Positions 18,481 through 30,190 of a DNA stretch of 64,000 bases are shown here, piece by piece. The notes under the pieces are model-generated. The model did not search any database and was not told the origin of the DNA. It saw only the letters and a program-made list of their open reading frames with translations. Location of the stretch: contig QPMI01000017.1 of assembly GCA_004431415.1 (NCBI GenBank), forward strand, positions 186,001 through 250,000. Reading direction: 5' to 3'. How positions within the stretch are numbered: the first letter of the stretch is position 1; the number at the start of each line of letters is the position of its first letter. Source of the stretch: Cyanophora paradoxa (taxonomy: Eukaryota; Glaucocystophyceae; Cyanophorales; Cyanophoraceae). Position numbers and translations under genes: made by a program.

Positions 18481-19171
18481 AGAGCGGAGAGATCGATGCG
18501 ACCCACTTCAAAAAAAGGACGGTGCTCGCGCTGCTCCGCTACATCTACGCATCGGAGGTGCCAACGTTCAACTGCAATTCCAATTCGAATACGAATTTCA
18601 AAATCGTCGACGTTAAATTAAAACGACGGACGTCGACGCCTTTTTATGAAAAATTAATGTGAACGTTCAAATCCCAGATTCAGGACGATTTGACGCCATT
18701 CGAACTGGTCGATCTCATCCGGGCGGCCCACTATTACCAGCTGCCGCGGCTAGCGAACAGCTGCATAAAGCGCCTGGATATGTGCGAGAATCTGTCGGTG
18801 GAGGAGGCCTTGAATATTTATGTTGCTGTTCATGAACTTGGGCTATGTGAGCCCGGGGCTGATATGTCGTCGTCGGAGAACTTAATTGCAAGTTCATCTG
18901 CATCAATTGATACGTCGGAGAACGTTAACGCAAATTCATCCGCTTCAATTGATTTTAAAAATGTCTGCTTCCAATTTCGTGTGACATCTTCATAATTGAT
19001 CCCCATTAATATCCGCGCGAGGTGTCGCAGATACAGCAGATTGCAATCAAAGCCCTGTGGGCCAAGCGGCACGATGTGACGAAGAGCCCTGCATTCCGGG
19101 CTCTGCTTGATGCGGGTTCCGATCGCGCGGACGTCGTTCAGAATTTGTTCGACGTCTTTCTCGAGCGCTGA
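18481..19171 (+). CDS. BTB/POZ-domain protein, partial, probably three or more exons
   Basis: Three segments, in different frames, add up to the C-terminal half of a BTB domain and what follows it: FKKRTVLALLRYIYASEVPT (18510-18570), TPFELVDLIRAAHYYQLPRL...LSVEEALNIYVAVHELG (18690-18845), and QIQQIAIKALWAKRHDV...VVQNLFDVFLER ending at 19171. The RYIYASE and AAHYYQLPRL-xx-C motifs are typical of BTB adaptors for cullin-3 ubiquitin ligases. A GTGAGC donor after HELGL and a TCGCAG acceptor near 19028 support an intron. The intervening DNA contains imperfect direct repeats. The 5' part of the gene was not found, so it may be truncated. Confidence 0.5.
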
Positions 19172-19456
19172 TCATGATCATGACGTCCCGAGTCCGCTAG
19201 CGCTGCGCATGCGGCCGGCGCGGTGCGCTCGAGCAATACACACTTCAGCAACATGTACATATACACATTATGTACTCACAATTTCGCAGCTGCGAATAAA
19301 TCTGTGCATGCGCATCTGTACCACCGAAGTTCATGATCGCAACATATTTTATATCTAACACGTTGTGGACGAGCCCGAATGTTTCTATATCTATATGATT
19401 GCGATTGACAGCATGACCACCGACAACGTCTAGCTAAACCCCAGCGTCTGGCGGGG
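19172..19456. other. Intergenic region
   Basis: About 285 bp between the BTB-type gene and the convergent methyltransferase gene. No gene, RNA or repeat was recognised. Confidence 0.4.
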
Positions 19457-22143
19457 TCACGAGTCGGGCGGGGCGGGGGCCGGCTCGCCCGCGTCTGCCC
19501 CAGCCGCGTCTGCCCTGGCGGCGGTGGGGACCTTGGCGGCCTTCTTCCGCAGCAGCCGCTCGTCCAGCCGGTTCGGGTCCTGCAGAATAAATGCTTTACT
19601 TTGAGAATCAAACAGAGAGGAAGCCTTGAAGTGCAAAGGGGATCGCGCCTTCATGACCTTGGCGGAGAGGTCGGCGAGGGCGGGGCTCTGCTTGCGCAGC
19701 GGGCCCAGCCCCTCGATGTACCCCTCCTCCAGGCTCAGCAGATCCCCCAGCTGCCGCCCCGTGAGCCGGGCGGGGGCGGGCAGGGCCGGGGCGGGCGGGG
19801 CGGACGGTGTTGATGTATGGGGCGACCTTGACGCTCACCACGAGCCGCCGGTGCCACTTCGACGTCAGCACCTGCCCGAGAGATGAGAGGGGCGGCGGGG
19901 ATGCGGGGCGGGGGCCCCGGGGCGGGGCGGGCCTGGCAGCAGTTGGCGACGACGCGGAGGCTCGGGTGCTGGGGGCAGTCGCTCTCCTCGTACTCGGGGG
20001 TGCAGGGGAGCCAGTACACCAGCCGGCCGCCCATCACCAGCGTCGACGCCTGCCCGGCGCCCTCGCATGTCAGCCTGGCCACAGGGGGGCCTGGGAGGGC
20101 CGGTGGCGGGGCGCACGGCGAAGTCGAGGAGGACGTCGGTGGTGTCGCCGAGGGTCACCGGCACCAGCCCCGGCTTCATCTCATCTTTCCTGCGCGGGTG
20201 GGGGGGTGGGGGTGGGGGGTGGGTGGGGTGGGGGGCCGGGGTAAGAGGGGGGGGATTGGGGAGGGAAAGGGTGAAGGGGGGGGGGGTAGGTAGTTATAGG
20301 TGGGGGTAGGTAGTTAAGACTCCGGAAGGGAGGGGGGCAGTCGGGCAGGGGTACGGGGATGGGTGAGGGTGGGGGTAGAGGAGGCGGGGTACGGGGGTCT
20401 GGGGGGCGGGGCGAGACGGACTGCTCGGGGGTGACGGTGAAGTCGCCCTCGCGCTTGCAGCCGAGCTTGCGAGCCCCCGCCCGGATCCCGTACGGCGGGT
20501 CGCACACCACCGCGTCGAACCACTCGCCCTGCGCGACCAGGACCGGAGCTCGAGCCTTTGAACGAAACTAAGCGGAGGGCGGAGAGGCGGGGCGTGCCTG
20601 GCGCCAGACGCGGCGGAGGATGTCGCACTGGATGACGTCGACGGGCGGCTCCAGCCCGTACTGCTTGAAGTTCGTCCACAGGTTCTTCCCCGGCACTGCA
20701 AGAAGAGTCAAAAGAGTCGAAGAGGAAGTGCGGGAGGGCGGACCCTTGCCGCGGATGATGCGCTTGTCGATGTCCGAGCCGAGGACGCGGGCCCCGAAGT
20801 GCGCGCACGCCACCAGGATCCCCGCTGCCGAGGCGGGCCGGGTCGGGTCGGAGTCTTTTAAAAAGAAGGAGCTAGGAAAAAGGGGGCGGCACCTGTGCCG
20901 ACGAAGGGGTCGTAGGCGAGGGCACCGGGGCGGGCGAGGGCGAGGTTGGCGATGAGCAGGGATAGCTCGGCGTCCATGCTCGTCGGGCCCAGGAACGCCC
21001 GCTTCTTCAGGTCGTACCGCCCCACCAGGTCCCGCCGCCCCGTCGCCACCTGCCCGCGGGGAAGGTGGGGTGGGCGGGGGTAGGGGGTAGGGGGGCGGGG
21101 GGGGGGGGGGGGGGGACCTCGCGGCAGAGGTAGACGGCGCGCATGGGGAGGTCGGGGCGCCCCGGGGGCCGCCGGACCTCGCCCTCGCCGGCCCCGCCGG
21201 CCCCGAGGCCCTTGCCCAGATTGTGGCCCCAGTCCTCGATGATGTGGAACACTGCGGGGGGGCGCGCCCGGTCAGCCACTGGGCCAGCGAATCAAGAGCC
21301 TTCCGGGAGCTGGCTTCGCCCCGCACCGTTGTCGGGCGCCGGCTTGATCCGGACCTTGCCCTCCTGCGCGCGGCCGGGCGGCTCGAGGGGTACACGGGGC
21401 GGGGGCGGGGCGGTGCAAGGCTGCGCGCACGGCGAAGGGCCGCCCGGCGAAGCGGTTGATCATGTCGAGCTTCTCCTCCATCGTGTAGGTCCGCCCGAAG
21501 CCCTCCACCTCGAACCGGAAGGTCACCCCGGGGCCCACCGCCCCCGCCGCCTCCTGCGCATTCCCCCCGCCCCCGTCGGCCCAGCGCTCCGCCGCCGCCC
21601 GAGCGGGCCGTCGCGGCGCACCATGCGCTCGACGGGGTACTCATCGAGGTTGCGGAGGAGCCCGTCCCAGTCCGCACCCTCCGCCCAGCACTCGAAGATG
21701 TTCCTGCGCGGCCGGCGTGAGAGGCGGGGCGGGGCCGGCGGGGCTGCGCGGCGCGCGCCGTGTGAGGATCGCGCGGGAGGCGATGGTGCGCGCGGCCTCC
21801 TCGTTCGGGAGGTCCACGTACAGGAAGGGCGACTGCGCCCCGCGTCAGAAGGCGGCGCCGGGCGGTCCGCCGCCCCGCGCGCACGTCGTCCGCGGCGAAG
21901 GGCGGTCGATGCGTGACAAGAGGGATGCCTGAGCGCGCGTGAGCTGCGGTAGGCGGCTGGGAGGGCCCCGGCTGCGGGGCACGGCGAGATCGCCGCACCC
22001 GCTAGCTCGAAGAGCGCTTGCAGCTCGGGGAGGCGGAACTCCAGGTGCCTGCGGGCGCGAGAAGAGTGTGAGGGGTGCGGGAGGCCGCCTCTGGGCGCTC
22101 GGCCCGCGCACCGGTGCACGAGGTAGAAGAGGTAGCGCGGCAT
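19457..22143 (-). CDS. TRM11: TRM11-like tRNA (guanine(10)-N2)-methyltransferase, multi-exon
   Basis: The protein methylates N2 of guanosine 10 in tRNAs, in yeast and humans with a TRM112 partner. It starts MPRYLFYLVHR at 22143, continues in the next exon as HLEFRLPELQALFEL (near 22000-22050) and SPFLYVDLPNEEAARTIAS (near 21770-21840), which is the TRM11 N-terminal domain. The Rossmann part has DPFVGTG (near 20900) and SAGILVACAHFGARVLGSDID (split at 20760-20830) for S-adenosylmethionine, then the catalytic CDPPYGIR (near 20490-20510). The C-terminal exon reads LLSLEEGYIEGLGPLRKQSP and ends at 19457. About ten short GC-rich introns separate exons, one containing a run of about 20 G (21090-21115); exact junctions were not resolved. 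Confidence 0.82.
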
Positions 22144-22479
22144 CGCAGGATCGCGGCCCAGCCGGCCGCGGCCTCGCCGGAGACCCCTTAGCTAAGGTGC
22201 AGCAGCAGCGCGGGAGGCTCGGTTGCTCGGGAGACAGACTTCCTTTCAGCTCGGCCCTGACGATCGCCTACCCCGGATGCGCCGAGCCCCGCTGTCGTTC
22301 GCCGCCACCGCCGCTCTCCCGACCGATCGCGACTCGCGGGTACGTTATCACTCGCGTGCGCCGACTGGGAAGTGACCGCCGCGCAGACCGCCTTCTTTGG
22401 TTGCCGCCGCCCGGCAGTTCAGCGGACGCGGCCAGCCAGCTTCCGGAAGCACACGCGGGCGGTCACATTCGTCATAACC

Positions 22480-24002
22480 ATGTCAAAGGGCAAAGTTCTC
22501 ATCACCGGTGGGCGGCTGCCCGCGCGATCTCCGCGCGGCGCCCTGTTGAGTTGGCGGCAGGCGGGACGGGCTTCGTCGGCTCCTGGGTGACCGCGCGGTT
22601 CCTTAAGGAGGGCCACGAGGTGTTTGTCTTCGACAAGAACGTGTCGGACACGGCCCTCCTGCGCTACACGTGCGGGGACAAGGCCGGCCAGATCAAATTC
22701 GTGGAGGGAGACATCACGGACGCGGCGAGCGTCGACAGCGCCGTGAAAGGCGTCGACGGCGTCGTGCACCTCGCAGGCCTCATCGACTACGATGAGCGGC
22801 GCCGGTGCGCTCCGCGCGGCCCGGTCGGCCCCGCCGCTTGGCGCCCCCGACGCGGCGCGGCGCGCAGGCCGGCGCTGGAGGCTGTGAACGTGCGGGGCAC
22901 GACCAACATCGTCGAGGCGCGTCGCCCGCTCCGCCGGCTCCGCGCCCGCCGCCCCCGCCCCGGCTGACCACGGCGACGGCGCAGGCGTGCAAGAAGCACA
23001 AGACGAAGCGGCTGGTGCACATGTCGAGCGTTGCGGCGATCGGCTTCAGCACGGACGGCAAGACCCTCGCCCGCGTGCGCCTTTCCGCCCGGCGGCGCCT
23101 CCGCCGCGCCGCGCCGCCCCACCCACGCGCGCGGCGCGCAGGAGGACATGCCGTTCCTTGCGGAGTCGTACCACCTCTCGTACTTCGACACGAAGCACGC
23201 CTCCGAGCGCGTCGTCCTGTGCGCCCGCCCCGAGGCCGAGCCTCCCTTCTCCCCTCGAGCCTGGCGTCGCGCAGGGAGGCGGCGAAGAAGGGCGAGATCA
23301 GCGCCGTGTGCATGAACCCGACGACGATCTACGGCCCCGGGGACGCCTACAAGTCGTCGCGGAGCCAGCAGGTGAAGACGGCGAAGGGGAAGAACCCCTA
23401 CTACACGGGGGGCGGCGTGAACGTCGTGCACGTGGACGACGCGGTGGAGTGCATCTACCGCGGCTTCAAGTCGAGCGCCAGCGGCGAGCGCTACATCGTC
23501 GCGGGCGAGAACGTCACCATCCGGCAGCTGCTCGGCATGATCGCCGAGGAGGCCGGCGTGCGCCCCGCCCGCCCCGGCCCCTCCGAGGCGCCCCGCCCGC
23601 TTAAGAGAGCGGGGCGGCGCAGGTGAAGGCGCCCGGTATCTACATCCCGAACTTCGTCGTCTGGCTCCTCGGCTTCCTCCGCCTCATGAAGTTCACCAAG
23701 GAGCGGGTGCGCGGCTCGGCCCCGCCCGGGCGCCCCGCCGGCTTCCGCCTCGCTGAGCGGGGCCCGGCGGCGGCAGGCGACGGTGACGACGGTCTTCCAC
23801 TGGGCGGACAACGCCAAGGCCACCCGCGAGCTCGGCGTCCAGGCGCGCCCGCCGCAGCTTCGGCTCGCTCGCTCGGGCGTCTTCTGACCGCGCGCAGTTC
23901 CGGGGGGCGCGGGATGCGATCCGGGCGTCGGTCTCGTGGATGCGGGAGAACTGCGTGCTCGAGGGCACCGGGCCGGCCGAGGAGAAGCGCAAGCTCAAGT
24001 AG
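22480..24002 (+). CDS. NAD(P)-dependent epimerase/3beta-hydroxysteroid dehydrogenase-like SDR, multi-exon
   Basis: This extended short-chain dehydrogenase starts MSKGKVLITG and, across a GT-AG intron at 22508-22560, forms the nucleotide-binding G-GTGFVGS. Later exons carry DGVVHLAGLIDY, VNVRGTTNIVEA, RLVHMSSVAAIGF, the catalytic Tyr-Lys in SYFDTKHASE (near 23180) with MNPTTIYGPGD, and VVHVDDAVECIYRGF. A hydrophobic IPNFVVWLLGFLRLM segment near 23650 could be a membrane contact, as in 3beta-HSD/sterol C4-decarboxylase relatives. The end ...EEKRKLK at 24002 resembles an ER-type dilysine-rich tail. The exact substrate (sterol, flavonoid-like or sugar) cannot be told from sequence. It converges on the HemD gene 80 bp downstream. 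Confidence 0.78.
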
Positions 24003-24081
24003 CGCTAGCCCCCCCGCCCCAGCTAGCGCCTGTCTCACATTCATCGCGTTCGGAGCTCGAGGGGGGCCGGGCTGGCGCTGG

Positions 24082-25543
24082 CTAGGGGTGCGGGGAGGGG
24101 TGGGCGGCCATGGCGCGGGCGAGGCCCTCGAGGGTGTACTCGGCGGCCTCGACGTCGACGCGCCCGAGGAGCTCGCGGCACGTGCGCGAGGTCTGGGGCC
24201 CGATGGAGGCGAGCGCGACGCCCTCCAGCGCCTCCTCGGCCGTCGCCTCGTGGACCTCCATCGTCGTCCCGGCGCCGGCCCCCGCGATGATCGAGACCGG
24301 CTGCGCGCGCTGCGCCAGGCTGCCCCGCAGCATCGCCGCGAAGTTGGCCACCGTCTTCGACGAGGCGAAGGTCACGAAGTCCACCTGCGCCCGCCCGCCT
24401 GAGGCCGGGCGCGGGGCAGGGCCGGGCGCGAGGGGCGCAGCGACCTCGCCGTCGAGGAGGGCGTCCACGGCGGCGTCGGGGAGGAGCGCGGGGCAGCGGC
24501 TCTCGTACGCCGCCACCTCCGCCACCTCGGCGCCCAGCTCCCGCAGGCCCTTCGTCAGCACCTCCCGCCCCCCGCTCTGCACCCGCGGGAACAGCACCCG
24601 CACGCCCTGTCGAGGGCGTCATGCGGGTGCGCCGGGGCGGGCGACCGAGAGGAAGCTTAAGGGGGCGGGCCTGGAGGCCGGCCTCGCGGCCCGGGAAGTT
24701 GGCGAGGAGGGAGTCGGCGTCGAAGTCCGGGGGCACGAAGTCGGGCTCCAGGCCCCAGCGCGCCAGCACGACCTGCGTCTTCTTCCCCACGACCGCGATC
24801 CGCACGCCCGCGCACGCCGCCTGCGCCTCGGCCCGCTCGTCCACCGCGAAGCTCTCCCCGGACTGCCGCGGCGCGAAGCGAGCGCGTCAGGCGCCGGCGG
24901 GGCGCGCGGGGGAGCGGGGCGGGGCGCGGCGCGGCTCGCCTTCTCGGCGGTGAGCTCGGCGGAGCGGGTGACGACGCGGGCGAAGAAGTAGTCGACGGCG
25001 TTGGCGGAGGTGAGGACGAGCCAGTCGAAGCCGCCGGCCGCCAGGCCCGCGATCCCCGCGTCCAGCTCCTCGTAGCTCGCCGGCGGCACGATCTCCAGCG
25101 ACGGCACTTCCAGCACCTGCCCGCACACGCGAGCGTGAGCGCCGGAGGGGAGGAGCGCTGGCCGCGGCCGCGGCGGCAGCGGCGCGCGCGCGCACCCGGG
25201 CCCCCTCCGCCTCGAGCAGCCGCTGGAACTCGTTCGCCTGCGACGCCGCCCGGGTGATAATTACGGTCTTGCCGGCCAGGCCGCTCGACGACGACGCCTC
25301 GGCGCGTGGGACGTGGGCGGTGGCGGCGTAGCTAACGCGCCCCGCCGGCGCGCACGGCCGAAGCGGCTGGCCGACGAAAGCACGCTCGAGAGGCGCCGGC
25401 CGGAGCTCGCGTTTCGGCCGGCGCTGCACTCGCGCGGCGGACTCCGCCCGGCAGATGTCGACCTCCGAGGCGGCGCGGGCCGGCGAGGCGCATGAGGCGG
25501 CCACCGCCAGCCCGGCGAGGCACGGGGCCGCAAACGCGTGCAT
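24082..25543 (-). CDS. hemD: Uroporphyrinogen-III synthase with N-terminal targeting leader, multi-exon
   Basis: The enzyme closes and inverts ring D of hydroxymethylbilane in haem and chlorophyll synthesis. Segments in order: leader MHAFAAPCLAGLAVAASC...; GKTVIITRAASQANEFQRLL; VPSLEIVPPASYEELD and FDWLVLTSANAVDYFF; VRIAVVGKKTQVVLARWGL with DFVPPDFDADSLLANFPG; VRVLFPRVQSGGREVLTKGL with AAYESRCP; VDFVTFASSKTVANFA; and ASIGPQTSRTCRELLG up to the stop at 24082. This is the complete two-domain HemD layout. The leader has a hydrophobic core and an A-x-A like site followed by a basic stretch, as in bipartite targeting to complex plastids. An exon end at REAG appears to use a GC donor. Start at 25543 was chosen for the leader. 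Confidence 0.82.
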
Positions 25544-25953
25544 CTGGCCCGCCTGCTTGATTTCGTTTGACCGGCAGGGGTAGAGGATCTCGGCGGCGAT
25601 GCCTGGCGAGCAGTCCTGCTTCGTGGGCTGCGAGCTCGCCCGCGCGGTCTCCGTAGGCAGCACGAGGATCGTGACCACTGCGCGGCTCCGCCCGCTCGCC
25701 CTCGGGCACCGAGCCTCGAGCTCCAGCCCGCCAACCCCGCTGCGCCGCGGTCCGGACGGGTGCGGCGCGCACACAGCGCCGTGCAGGAGGCCGCAACTCG
25801 GGCATGGGGCGTGGCGCGAGCTCCGGGCGGCCGGATCGACCTACCTGGGCCGCGCTCTCTCGCGGCCCTTTAGCTTCGGGGCGGAGGCGCAGGAGGGGAG
25901 GAGGCTCTTCAGCGTAGCCGCATCCTCAGCTAGCTCCGAATCCTCTGCAGACA
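25544..25953. promoter_or_regulatory. Shared upstream region of divergent hemD and TsaD-type genes
   Basis: About 410 bp separate the two divergent start codons. It is GC-rich and no specific element was recognised; promoters of both genes are expected here from the layout. Confidence 0.4.
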
Positions 25954-27793
25954 ATGGCACGCGCACCGCTCCGCCGCTCCGCGCCGCTCCTCACGCGCCC
26001 CGCAGATCGGAGGCAGACGCTCTTCTCGCAGATCCGGATCACGCCGCCGGAGAAGTTCACAGTGCTGGGCATCGAGACGAGCTGCGACGACACGGGCGCA
26101 GCGGTCATCACGCACGACCGGCAGATCCTCGGCGAGGCGATCAAATCGCAGATGGAGATCCACGAGCAGTGGGGCGGCATCGTCCCCGCGCTCGCCCGCG
26201 ACGCGCACGCCGAGAACATCGACAGGGCCCGCCCCGCCGCCCGCCCCGCCCCGCCCCCTTAGCTAAGCATGTCTGCCCGCGCCCGCGCGCGCAGGTGATC
26301 AGCACGGCGCTTGAGCGGAGCGGGAAGAGCATCGAGGAGATCGACGCGATCGCGGTCACAACGGGGCCCGGGCTCTCCATCTGCCTCAAGCGCGCCCCGC
26401 CGCCCCGCGGCCCCGCCGCCCCGCCGCCCCGCCGCCCGCAGCTGATTCGTGTCCGCCAGGGTCGGCGTAATGGCGGCGAAGCGGCTGGCGGCGGAGCACC
26501 AGAAGATGTTCATCTCGATCAACCACATGGAGGGCCACGCGCTGGTGGCGCGGCTGACCTCGCCCGAGGTCTCCTTCCCCTACCTGGCGATGCTCATCTC
26601 GGGGGGGCACAACATGCTCGTCATCGCGCACGAGGTCGGCCGCTACACGCAGCTCGGCACCACCCTCGACGACGCCCTTGGCGAGGCGTACGACAAGTGC
26701 GCCCGCGCCCTCGGCCTCCCCGTCGGCGGCGGCGGCGGTCCCGCCCTCGAGAAGCTCGCGCTGGAGGGCAACCCCCTCGCCTACCGCTTCACCCTGCCCC
26801 TCCAGCAGGCGCGCCGCGCCCGCAACCCCACCCCGGCCACTCCCGCTTTTCTGACCGGGCCTGTACCCCCGCAGACGAAGAACTGCGACTTCTCGTACGC
26901 CGGCCTCAAGACCGCCGCGCGCCTTGCCGTCGAGCGGGTACGCGATTCTTTCGCTTTCACTTCACGATGGCCGGTGCGAAGGTGGGCGGGGGCAGGCGGG
27001 GGACATCAGCGCGCCGAGCGCGCACGGGGGCAGCGGGACGGTGGCGGCGGACATCGCGGCGTCCTTCCAGAAGGTGGCGACGCAGCACCTGGAGGAGCGC
27101 ACGCGGCGCGCCGTCGAGTGGGCCCGCACCGTCGAGCCCGGCATCCGCCACCTCGTCCGCCCCGCCCCGCCCCGCGTTCCTCCCGCTCGCCCTCCCCTGC
27201 TGAGGGGGCGGCAGGTGGCCTCCGGGGGCGTGGCCTCCAACCAGTACATCCGGGCCCGCCTGGGCGCCGTCGCCGAGGAGGCCGGCCTCACCCTCGTCTG
27301 CCCCCCGCCCCGCCTCTGCACCGACAACGGCGCCATGATCGCCTGGGTCCGCCCCCGCACGCCCGGCCGGCCAAGCTCCCCGGTGGCGTGTTGACCCCGG
27401 GGGCGGCGAGCGCAGGTGGGCGTCGAGCGGCTCGCGCGCGGCATCATCGACGACCCCGAGAAGGCCCGCCCGCCCGCTTGGTGTCCCGCCCGCGTGCTCT
27501 CACCGTGCCTCGCAGGTGGACCTGCGGCCGCGGTGGCCGCTGGGCCCGCAGTACCAGGGCGAGGGCTACATCGCCTCTGCCGCCAAGCGCGGCCGCGCCG
27601 AGAAGAAGAAGGGTGCACCCCGTCCCGGCCCCGGCCCCGGCCCGGGCCCCCGAAGGCGGCGCTGGCTGAGCGACGCGGGGCGGCAGACGTGTACCAGGAC
27701 CTCACGACGTGGCAGGCCCTACAGCACCCGGATGGCCCCGGCGGCGACGGCGCGGAGGCGGAGGCCGCCGAGGCCCGCGGCAGCGCCGTGTAG
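25954..27793 (+). CDS. TsaD/Qri7/OSGEPL1-type tRNA N6-threonylcarbamoyladenosine transferase, organellar, multi-exon
   Basis: The enzyme transfers the threonylcarbamoyl group to A37 of ANN-decoding tRNAs. The start [13 protein letters not shown]...RRQTLF is an Arg-rich organelle-type presequence, after which [17 protein letters not shown] begins the ASKHA fold. Further motifs are [28 protein letters not shown], the metal-binding NHMEGH (near 26525), [47 protein letters not shown] and [10 protein letters not shown]. This is the full TsaD set. At least eight exons; introns after ENIDR, SICLK, LQQ and DPEK give correct frames only with GC-AG splice sites, others with GT-AG. The last exon ends [12 protein letters not shown]... 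at 27793. Organellar location is inferred from the leader and the Qri7-like length. Confidence 0.87.
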
Positions 27794-28173
27794 GGGGGGG
27801 GCTTGCCCGTGTCACCATTCAAAAGAAATTCTTCAAAAAAAGGGGGGGGGAGGGGGAGGGCGGAGGGGGAGGGAGAGATCGGAGGCGGAGGCCTAGGGGT
27901 GGCATGGGGAATGGGAGTAGAAGGTGGGAGGAAGGGAGAGGGGGGCCAGGGACGTTGCGGCGAAGGGAAGGAGGGGCGTGGGGGGGGCGGGGGGGGGGGG
28001 GGGGGGGGAGGGGGGGGATGGAAGGAGGGAGGAGGGGGAGGAATTGGCGGGTGGCGATAGGGGGGGAGGGAATACGAGATGGAAGGTGGGGTAATGGGGA
28101 GAGGGGGGGGGGAGACGGGAGGGGAGCACACGGAGCTCTCCCCCGGGGCTCTGGGCGCTCTGTTCGAGAGCGC
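27794..28173. repeat. G-rich low-complexity spacer
   Basis: A purine-rich stretch with long G-runs (27840-27860, 27975-28020) lies between two convergent genes. No coding potential is supported; it could form G-quadruplexes on the + strand. Confidence 0.6.
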
Positions 28174-30190
28174 CTAGTACAGCCGGTTCTCGAAGTTCGC
28201 AAGCCAGGCGGCTGCATTCACGACGTACCTGCGAAGTGCCGGGACCGAATGGGAGTCAGAGAAGCGGAGCCACCGCGCGCTGGCGAGCAGTAGGCGGGGC
28301 GGGGGGTGGGGGGGGGGGTACGCGGACCGCGCGGTGCCGGCGGTGTCCCACTCGTTGTAGAGCCTCGTGAACCCGCCGTCGAGCACCGCGCGCCGGCCCT
28401 GCTCCTCGATGTACGCCGAGACGACCTGGCGGCCCGCGCGACGGGCTGCTGAGTTCCGGGAGAGGAGTGCGAAGCGAGGGGTGGGCCCACCTGCCCGGAG
28501 GAGCCGCGCACGAGCGTCCTGAGGCGTCGGTTCTGCTGTATCGTGGAGACAGTGTGGCCTTCGAACAGTTCCGTGAGGCCTGCGGGGGGTCAGGCGCTCT
28601 GCCGAAGGGCGAGAGGGGAAGGGGACACCCGTCGTGATCGCGTGGGGCACGAATCCGGCGGGGCCAGGCAAGCACCCCTGTGTCGCTGCGTAGTCCGGCG
28701 CTGCCGGAAACGTCAAGGGTCGCGGGAGGCGTGCAGGGGGCCCGGGACAGGGCGGACCGCGCCGGACGACGTCGCCACCCTCCTCGCTCCCCGTCATGTT
28801 GCAACTGAAGAGCCTCTGTGTGATGCGGTTCGCGTTTCGGATGAAGGGCTTGTTGTCGCCCCTGCAAGGTGGTCAGGAGGACAGCTTCAGGCGTTTAGTA
28901 GTGGGGGGAAAGGGGGTACAGCGCCGCACCAGATGAAGAGGCCGCGGCCAGAGTTGAAGAAGCGCTGGATGCGATCGATATGCGCCCGTTCGAGGCCGTT
29001 CTCGTCACTTCCCGAGATGATCCAGAGCTGGCAGGCTTCGTCGAGCACCCGGCTGAACTCGTGCAGGGGAGGGGCCGGGCCAGGCCAGCGATGGACCTTG
29101 AAGCCTTTGGCGCGGAGGGCGGCCGCGGGGAGGCTGAAGTCGAATGGAGCGCCGTCCTGCGCGGGGACGACGTCGCCGGGTCGCAGGAAGCGCCTCTTCT
29201 GAAAACGGTGCCCCATGGGCGCCGCCTCCCCGCCCGTGTACTCCTGCGGGGCCGGCGCGTCGGCGCCCAGAAAGCGCGCGAGGGCGGGGCCGCACGTGGA
29301 GGACTGCAATGGTGAGGCCGCGGAACGCCCTGTCAGCGCCGAGATCGAACTCGCTCCCGGCCGCGTTGCCGAAGCGGTCGCGGGGCGCGCGCGCGACGTC
29401 CGTCTCGCCGGCGTGCAGGTTGTAGACGCGCATGAGCATGAGCGTGTCTCCCGACCGCACGGACATCGCCGAGAGCCGCACAGGCAAGCCGTCGATGAGC
29501 GCCTGCGGCGCGGGGCGCGTTGGCGCGAGGCGCGAGGCGGGTCGGACGAGGGCGCACCCTGATCTCGACGTCGTCTCCTCCTTCCGGATCCGCGACGAAG
29601 ATGCGCTGCTGCTGCACGGGCACGCCAAACGCGGTTTGGACGCTGTTCTTCAGATCGAGCCCCGTCGCGCCAAGCGGAAGGCGGATCTGCTTTTCGGAGC
29701 CGTCCATCGAGCGTACGCGGAACACGTATTCACTGCCGCTCGCGATGCTCCCGCCGCTGCTGGGGCCAGCGACGACATCGCCGCCGCCGCTGCTGCTGGG
29801 AAAGCCAAACAGGAAGCTCCTGCCGGCCGCTGCGGCGGGTACCGGTGCGGCTGCAGCTGCGAGCTCGGGCGCCGCTTGCTGCTGGGGCTCCGCGGGAATC
29901 CCGTCGAGGAAGAACGCGCTAGCATCGAGATCCTTGACCTTGGAGGCGACAGCCGCGCGCTCCGCTTCATCGAGTTCAGCGCCGCATCCAGCGCGCGGGC
30001 AGTGCGCGGCCGACTGAAGGCACTGCGCGAGCTGCGTCAGACACGTGCGGAAGATGCGCGGTGTCGGAAGGCCGCGCACCGGAGCACAGGCTCGCGGGAG
30101 ATGGCCGCAGCGCAGCCGCTTGGTGAAGTGGTCGCGCAGCGGCCGGAGCTGTCCGCAATGGACGCACTCGAGCCCTCCGTCGAGCTCCAT
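28174..30190 (-). CDS. Ubiquitin-like-domain protein with N-terminal Cys/His motif, multi-exon, function unknown
   Basis: I do not recognise the full architecture. The start MELDGGLECVHCGQLRPLRD at 30190 has a CxxC...H...C pattern like a zinc-binding finger. After a Cys-containing segment and an Ala-rich linker comes a ubiquitin-like fold: EYVFRVRSMDGSEKQIRLPL, DLKNSVQTAFGVPVQQQRIF and SVRSGDTLMLM (29430-29740). Downstream exons read FRGLTIAVLHVR, GHRFQKRRFLRPGD and ACQLWIISGSDENGLERAHI...GRGLFIWCGA (28920-29060), the last resembling a class I glutamine-amidotransferase-like or ThuA-like flavodoxin fold. It ends VNAAAWLANFENRLY at 28174. Intron junctions were not resolved, so this could be two genes. 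Confidence 0.5.

Noticed and set aside
20568-21998. 476-residue minus-strand frame
   Set aside because: It reads through introns of the TRM11-like gene; only parts are exons. High GC content yields many long chance frames in 17.6-37.2 kb.
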